NCBI GenBank assembly: GCA_947624385.1
Contig: CANQJZ010000002.1
Location: forward strand, 1 to 64,000
Direction: 5' to 3'
DNA length: 64,000 nt
Source: an uncultured Oscillospiraceae bacterium
GTDB lineage: Bacteria > Bacillota > Clostridia > Oscillospirales > Oscillospiraceae
This document shows, in pieces, positions 59,110-64,000 of the stretch (position 1 is the stretch's first letter; every line of letters begins with the position of its first letter). A program made the position numbers and the translations under genes. The notes under the pieces are model-generated. The model was given only the letters and a program-made list of their open reading frames with translations, was not told the DNA's origin and made no database searches.

Positions 59110-62100
59110 GTGGATAAGCGTTACTGCCCGTATTGCATGGCATATATCGGCCAGGAGGAGGTCTGTCCCGCCTGCGGGCGGCGGCCGGCGGAATATGAGC
59201 CGTCGCCGTTTCACCTGCCGCCGGGGACGCTGCTGCGGGGCAAATACCTGGTGGGCAGCGTGCTGGGCGAGGGCGGCTTCGGCATCACCTATGTGGGCCG
59301 GGACCTGACGCTGGATATGAAGGTGGCCATCAAGGAGTATTATCCCCGGGAGATGGTCTCCCGCAGCGCCACCTCCTCGACCCGGGTCTACGTGCTCAAA
59401 AGCGGCGCGGGCGCGGGCTACGAGAAGGGCAAGGAGCGGTTTCTGCACGAGGCGCAGGTACTGGCCCAGCTGGAGAAACAGCCCGCCATCGTGCGCGTGC
59501 GGGACTTCTTCGAGGACAATAATACCGCCTATATCATCATGGAGTTCGTGGAGGGCATCACCCTCAAGGACCTGGTGGCCCAGCGGGGCGGCAAGCTCCC
59601 GCCGGGGGAGCTGCTCGAGCTGGTGGAGCCGCTGTTCAAGGCCCTGACCGTGGTACACGACGCGGGGCTCATCCACCGGGATATCTCCCCGGACAATATC
59701 ATGCTGGAGGGCAGTCAGGTACGGCTGCTGGACTTCGGCTGCGCCCGGGACACCAGGAGCGAGGGGACCCAGGCCATCTTCAAGAAGGAGGGGTACACCC
59801 CGCCGGAGCAGTACCAGAGCAAGGGCCAGGGGCCCTGGACGGACGTGTACGCCTTTTGCGCCACCCTCTATTACTGCCTGACCGGCAAGACGCCGCCATC
59901 CGCCTATGAGCGCCAGGACAAGGATAAGCTTCACCCGCCCACCAAGATGGGCGTACACCTGTCCGAGGGGCAGGAGCAGGCGCTGCTGAAGGGGCTGAGC
60001 TACGCCGCCGGCGAGCGCTACAAGAGCATGGAGGAGCTGCATAAGGACCTGTACGCCGCTCCGCCGCCCGACCCCACGCCCTGGCGGAAGCGGTGGCTGG
60101 CGCCGACCGTCGCGGCCCTTGGGGCGGCGGCGGTGGTGATAGGGACGCTGTTCGCCACGGGGGTGCTGCCCCCGGAGACGGCGCCCACGCCGACGCCCGA
60201 GCCCACCGCCACGGCGGAGCCCACGCCCACGCCGGCGCCTACCCCCACCCCCACGCCGGCACCCGGGTCCGGCGAGGCGCCGGACACCGCCATCTTCTCC
60301 GAGGGACGCACCCTGACCGCCGGGATATACGGCCGGGCGGACATGGACGCCATGCAGACGGACCCGTACGTGACGGCGGTGGTCCTGGAACAGGGGGCGG
60401 TGCTGGACCTGAATGACCCGACGGCCGGGGAATACATCGTGAAAAAGCCCCTGTGGGTGAAAAAGGGCGCCATATTGCGGGCCAACTGGCTGACCATCCC
60501 CGGCGGCGTGAGCGTGGAGATGGACGGCACGCTGGACTGCCGGGGCCTCATCACCCTGGAGGGCAGCGCCACGCGGCTTTATATGGCCGGCGACGTTACG
60601 GGCGAGACGCTGGAGCTGGCCGCCATCGTGATGGACTCCGGGGCCAACATCGGCTTTCAAAACGACGAGCTGGCCGACAGCATGGACGGCATGCTCCTGC
60701 CCGCGCCCAAAAAGACAGAGGACATGGTCTCGGTGACAACGCTGGACGAACTGCGCCAGGCCCTGGAAAACGGGCAGGACGTGTCCATCGACGCGGACAT
60801 GACCGGCGTGGACGCCTTTGTCCCATCCGGGGTCACGGTCTGGATCGGCGAGGGCGTGACCGTGCGGGGCGCAGGCTTCTATCTGTACGACGGGGAGGGT
60901 CCGGCCACCCTCGTCAACGAGGGGACCTATGTGGGCGCGCTCAACGCCAGCGAAGGCGCGCCCGGCGCACGGGTGTTCAATTACGGCACCATGACCACCG
61001 GCGACCGGGAGACGGCGAACAACGGGCTCTATTTTGAGTCCGGCACGCTGCTCAACTACGGCTCTTACATCGGCGGCGGCTTCATCTCCCGCCTGTGGGA
61101 GCAAGGGCGCATGATAAACCTGGGCTCCGCGGAGCTGTATCACTTCGAGATCCTGGGCTCGCTGGCCAATCTCGGCTCGCTGGCCGGCCACCAGGTCAAC
61201 GGGACCGAGGATCCGAACGGGGACCCCTTCCTGTTCAGTCCGGTGGTCTGCGAATGCGGCCTGTTATATAACGCCGGGACGATGACGGCCGACGGACGGG
61301 ACGGCATCCGCGGCGACGGCATCCTCTATAACGACGGGATATTCGAGGACCGCTCCACCGATTTGGTGGGGTACATCATCTACAACCGGGGCAGGGCCGT
61401 CCTGTCCGGCACCCACGAGGGCGTGGCCATAGGGCCGGGCAGCGTGGAGGTCCCGGAGGACCAGCCGTGCAAAACCGGCGTCGCCCAAACCGCGTCGCTG
61501 GTCCAGCCGCCGGCGGACGCCGTCTTCGTCCGGGACGAGGCGGCCCTGCGCCAGGCGGCCGCGGCCGGCCAGAGCGTATGCGTGGAGGGCAGCGTGACGC
61601 TGGGCGAGCCGCTGGAGGTCGCGGCGCCGCTGTACGTGACCGGCATGCTGCGGGGCCAGAGCCTGAACGTGACGAGAGGGTCGCTGGCGATCCTGTCCGG
61701 CGGCTCGGTGACGCTGGAGGCCCTGCAGCTGATACCCGCGGACGTTCAGGGCGGCGACGCCGTGGACCTGAGCATGGCGGCGGGCGGCGCGCTGAAGGTG
61801 ACCGGGACGATGGAGATGCGCCACGCCAACTTTATCGCCGAGGGCGGCACGCTGGACCTGACCGGCGCGGCGGTCAACATAAACAACACCAGCTTTACGC
61901 CCGTCCGGCTGGACGCGTTTTTGCTGGATAAGGCGGACGTGAGCGTCAGCGAATGTTTGGCCGTGACGCCGCCCAGAGGCGGTAAGCTGGTCGCCGAGGG
62001 CCTGCGCCTGCACCTGTTCCACGCCGGATGCTTCCGGTTCTCCGCGGGCTGCGAGCTGACCGGCGCGGACATCACCGTGTCCAAGACGGGCGAGGAGGAC

Positions 62101-62481
62101 CCGGGGGGCATCGCCTTCACAGGCGACGCGGTCCTGCGGGACTGCACGATCGACGTGGCAGGCGGCGACATGCAGACGAACCTGTGCGATCTGTCCCTGG
62201 AGGGCTCCACCAGGCTGATCAACCGGGGCAGAGTGGGCTTTGGCGGCTGGGACGAGTATTCCGTCCGGTCCGCCGCCACGGTCCGCATCACCAATTACGG
62301 CAGGATGGAGCTGGATATGACCGACATCGTTCTGCGCCAGCCCATCGACAACCAGGGCAGGCTGGTGGTGCAGGAGGACGAGTCGAACCCGAATTACAAG
62401 CCGTTCGACATGTACATGGGCGACCCGCCGGTGACCTACGAAGAGGACGAGGCGGAACGAGCAGCGGAACAACAACAATAA
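59110..62481 (+). CDS. Zinc-ribbon Ser/Thr kinase with large beta-repeat ectodomain
   Basis: A 1123-residue membrane kinase. A zinc ribbon (CPYC, CPAC) precedes a complete kinase domain: GEGGFGITYVG at about 53-63, VAIKEYYP lysine near 76, HRDISPDN near 188, DFGCARD near 208, YTPPEQY. A membrane span is at about 327-350, then Pro-Thr-Glu spacers, and a 730-residue outside region of short repeated strands (for example LYMAGDVTGETLELA, LTGAAVNINNTSF, LDCRGLITLEG) typical of right-handed beta-helices. The start is GTG with GAGGAGGAG upstream. A ligand for the ectodomain cannot be named. Confidence 0.85.
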   Translation: MDKRYCPYCMAYIGQEEVCPACGRRPAEYEPSPFHLPPGTLLRGKYLVGSVLGEGGFGITYVGRDLTLDMKVAIKEYYPREMVSRSATSSTRVYVLKSGAGAGYEKGKERFLHEAQVLAQLEKQPAIVRVRDFFEDNNTAYIIMEFVEGITLKDLVAQRGGKLPPGELLELVEPLFKALTVVHDAGLIHRDISPDNIMLEGSQVRLLDFGCARDTRSEGTQAIFKKEGYTPPEQYQSKGQGPWTDVYAFCATLYYCLTGKTPPSAYERQDKDKLHPPTKMGVHLSEGQEQALLKGLSYAAGERYKSMEELHKDLYAAPPPDPTPWRKRWLAPTVAALGAAAVVIGTLFATGVLPPETAPTPTPEPTATAEPTPTPAPTPTPTPAPGSGEAPDTAIFSEGRTLTAGIYGRADMDAMQTDPYVTAVVLEQGAVLDLNDPTAGEYIVKKPLWVKKGAILRANWLTIPGGVSVEMDGTLDCRGLITLEGSATRLYMAGDVTGETLELAAIVMDSGANIGFQNDELADSMDGMLLPAPKKTEDMVSVTTLDELRQALENGQDVSIDADMTGVDAFVPSGVTVWIGEGVTVRGAGFYLYDGEGPATLVNEGTYVGALNASEGAPGARVFNYGTMTTGDRETANNGLYFESGTLLNYGSYIGGGFISRLWEQGRMINLGSAELYHFEILGSLANLGSLAGHQVNGTEDPNGDPFLFSPVVCECGLLYNAGTMTADGRDGIRGDGILYNDGIFEDRSTDLVGYIIYNRGRAVLSGTHEGVAIGPGSVEVPEDQPCKTGVAQTASLVQPPADAVFVRDEAALRQAAAAGQSVCVEGSVTLGEPLEVAAPLYVTGMLRGQSLNVTRGSLAILSGGSVTLEALQLIPADVQGGDAVDLSMAAGGALKVTGTMEMRHANFIAEGGTLDLTGAAVNINNTSFTPVRLDAFLLDKADVSVSECLAVTPPRGGKLVAEGLRLHLFHAGCFRFSAGCELTGADITVSKTGEEDPGGIAFTGDAVLRDCTIDVAGGDMQTNLCDLSLEGSTRLINRGRVGFGGWDEYSVRSAATVRITNYGRMELDMTDIVLRQPIDNQGRLVVQEDESNPNYKPFDMYMGDPPVTYEEDEAERAAEQQQ

Positions 62482-62494
62482 AGGAGAGCGCGTT

Positions 62495-64000
62495 ATGGAG
62501 AAACGATTCTGCCCGTACTGTATGACGGTGCTGGGGACGGAGAGGGTCTGCCCCGCCTGCGGGCGGCGGCCGGCAGAATACGTCCCCGCCCCCGCCTATC
62601 TGCGGCCGGGCACGGTGCTCAACGGCAAGTACGTCCTGGGCGGCGTGATACGCGACGACGAGGCCAGTATCACCTATATCGGCCGGGACCTGCTGCTGCA
62701 CAAAAGGGTGTCCGTGAAGGAGTTCTTTCCCAGCGGCCAGGCCGACCGGGACGCCGCTCAGTCGGACGAGGTGCGCGCCAGCACCACGGACATCAGCGGC
62801 GCCATCAGCGCGTTTGAGCGGGGACGGCGCAACTTCACGCGGGAGGCCCAGGTCCTGGCCAAAATGGAAAAGCAGTCCGCCGTCGTGGACGTGCAGGACC
62901 TGTTCGAGGCCAACGGGACGGTCTATCTGGTCACGGAGTACGTGACCGGCTCCACGCTCCGGCAGAGGGTGATGTCCTCCGGTCCCATAGCGCCGGGCAA
63001 GCTGTTCGCCATGCTGGAAAAGGTGTTCATCGCGCTGGAGGCGCTGCACAAACAGAACCTGTACCACCGGGACATCACCCCGGACAACATCATCCTGGAG
63101 CGGGACAACGCCCGGCTCATCAACTTCGCCAGCGCCCGGGAGACAGGCGGCAAGCAGACCTATACCCTGTCCACCACGATACACCAGGGCTTCTCCGCCC
63201 TGGAGCAGTACGTCAGCGACGAGCAGGGCGCGTGGACGGACGTGTACGGCCTGAGCGCCACCATCTATTACTGCCTGACCGGGCGGACGCCGCCGGCGGC
63301 TCCCGACCGGCAGGAGGACGACCCGCTCATACCCATGACCGAGCTGGACGTGGCGGTGAGCCGCGTGCAAGCCCAGGCCGTGGCCATCGGCATGCGCGTG
63401 CGGCGGCAGAAGCGGTTCCAGAGCATCTCCGAGCTTTACAACGGGATATATAACGGAAAGATCCCAAAGTCGTATCTGGACGATGATGACGACGATGACG
63501 ATGATGACGACGATGACGATGACGTTCATCCCAAGCGGTGGGGATGGATCGCCGCGCTGGCGGTCCTGGGGGCCGCGGCCATCGCCGCGGCGCTGTTCGC
63601 CACGGGGGTGCTGCCAACGGAAAAGGCCGCGCCTACCGCCCAGCCCACCGCCACGGCGGTACCTACGGCCAGCCCCACGCCCAGACCCACCGCCACCCCC
63701 AGGCCCACCGCCGCGCCGGGGTCCGGCAAAACGCCCGCGATGACGGTATTCGCCGGGGCGCGGACCCTCTCGGCGGGAGAGTATGACGCGCCGACGATGC
63801 AAACGCTGATGGACGACGAGACCGTGTCGGCCATCGTGCTGCGGGAGGGCGCAACAGCCAACGTGCACGGCACCGAGTTCGAGGTGACAAAGCCCCTGTG
63901 GGTGGAGGCCGGAGCCAACCTGCGCGCCGGCGTGCTGCATGTGCGGGAAAAGGGCCTGCTGGTGCTGGACGGGTCGCTGGACTGCCAGGGCATAGTCCAT
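62495..64000 (+). CDS. Zinc-ribbon pseudokinase with poly-aspartate tract (cut by window end)
   Basis: The first 502 residues of a third kinase-like protein with the same layout: zinc ribbon (C6, C9, C20, C23), kinase fold, membrane span at about 350-370, and the start of an ectodomain. The lysine in VSVKEFFP and HRDITPDN are kept, but the glycine loop is degraded (GGVIRDDEASIT) and DFG reads NFA (LINFASARE, near residue 208), so metal binding is likely lost. Codons 329-343 encode 15 consecutive aspartates just before the membrane. Probably a regulatory scaffold; the end of the gene is outside the window. Confidence 0.85.
   Translation, partial: MEKRFCPYCMTVLGTERVCPACGRRPAEYVPAPAYLRPGTVLNGKYVLGGVIRDDEASITYIGRDLLLHKRVSVKEFFPSGQADRDAAQSDEVRASTTDISGAISAFERGRRNFTREAQVLAKMEKQSAVVDVQDLFEANGTVYLVTEYVTGSTLRQRVMSSGPIAPGKLFAMLEKVFIALEALHKQNLYHRDITPDNIILERDNARLINFASARETGGKQTYTLSTTIHQGFSALEQYVSDEQGAWTDVYGLSATIYYCLTGRTPPAAPDRQEDDPLIPMTELDVAVSRVQAQAVAIGMRVRRQKRFQSISELYNGIYNGKIPKSYLDDDDDDDDDDDDDDDVHPKRWGWIAALAVLGAAAIAAALFATGVLPTEKAAPTAQPTATAVPTASPTPRPTATPRPTAAPGSGKTPAMTVFAGARTLSAGEYDAPTMQTLMDDETVSAIVLREGATANVHGTEFEVTKPLWVEAGANLRAGVLHVREKGLLVLDGSLDCQGIVH

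Noticed and set aside
62495..64000. Frameshift or sequencing error at the GAT/GAC run
   Set aside because: The run keeps the frame, uses mixed GAC and GAT codons rather than a perfect repeat, and the membrane span and spacer follow correctly.

Overview
The window looks like a chromosomal segment of a GC-rich gut clostridium, most likely Oscillospiraceae-like (an inference from gene content, strong Shine-Dalgarno sites, low-GC promoters, and families of short palindromic intergenic repeats). No rRNA or tRNA gene and no CRISPR array was recognised.

Region 1 (1-21300) holds housekeeping genes separated by repeat clusters and two decayed mobile elements. It carries L-serine dehydratase (sdaAB/sdaAA), a metallophosphoesterase coupled to a phosphatase-acetyltransferase fusion, a pyruvyl transferase with a methyltransferase, endonuclease IV, a DegV protein, a small XRE regulator with palindromic operators, an SH3-domain protein, a tRNA-modification pair (tcdA-ttcA) below pncB, and a galactokinase. 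The two elements (10105-12948 and 19368-21282) share terminal inverted repeats, C-terminal scraps of the same large serine recombinase, and flanking copies of TCAGAGGGGG, so both sit in the same chromosomal repeat family. The first contains three tandem units of about 177 bp whose outer stems pair in each unit although the sequence changes.

Region 2 (21670-48002, minus strand) is a type VII (WXG100/ESX-like) secretion locus of unusual make-up. Read in its own direction it encodes two membrane FHA proteins, an EssC-like FtsK/SpoIIIE ATPase with an N-terminal FHA domain, a LytTR regulator with a degenerate receiver, an unknown protein, a YukD/EsaB-like protein, seven small helical proteins (WXG100 or WXG-like), a very large MBG/Ig-type secreted protein, a vWA-FHA membrane protein, a second MBG-like membrane protein, a PP2C phosphatase and a transmembrane Ser/Thr kinase. 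No recognisable EsaA, EssA or EssB/YukC is present. The composition suggests secretion machinery run by threonine phosphorylation and FHA recognition.

Region 3 (48158-53284) has a small serine resolvase, a parvulin-type lipoprotein foldase, and the TrkA/TrkH potassium uptake pair.

Region 4 (53447 to the window end, plus strand) is a second phospho-signalling island: DUF805-FHA, zinc-ribbon-FHA, two PP2C phosphatases, a membrane HtrA-like protease with a cytoplasmic FHA domain, and three zinc-ribbon kinases. The last is cut by the window edge, has lost the DFG aspartate, and carries 15 consecutive aspartates. Regions 2 and 4 share domain vocabulary and probably act together, but this is inferred from proximity and composition.
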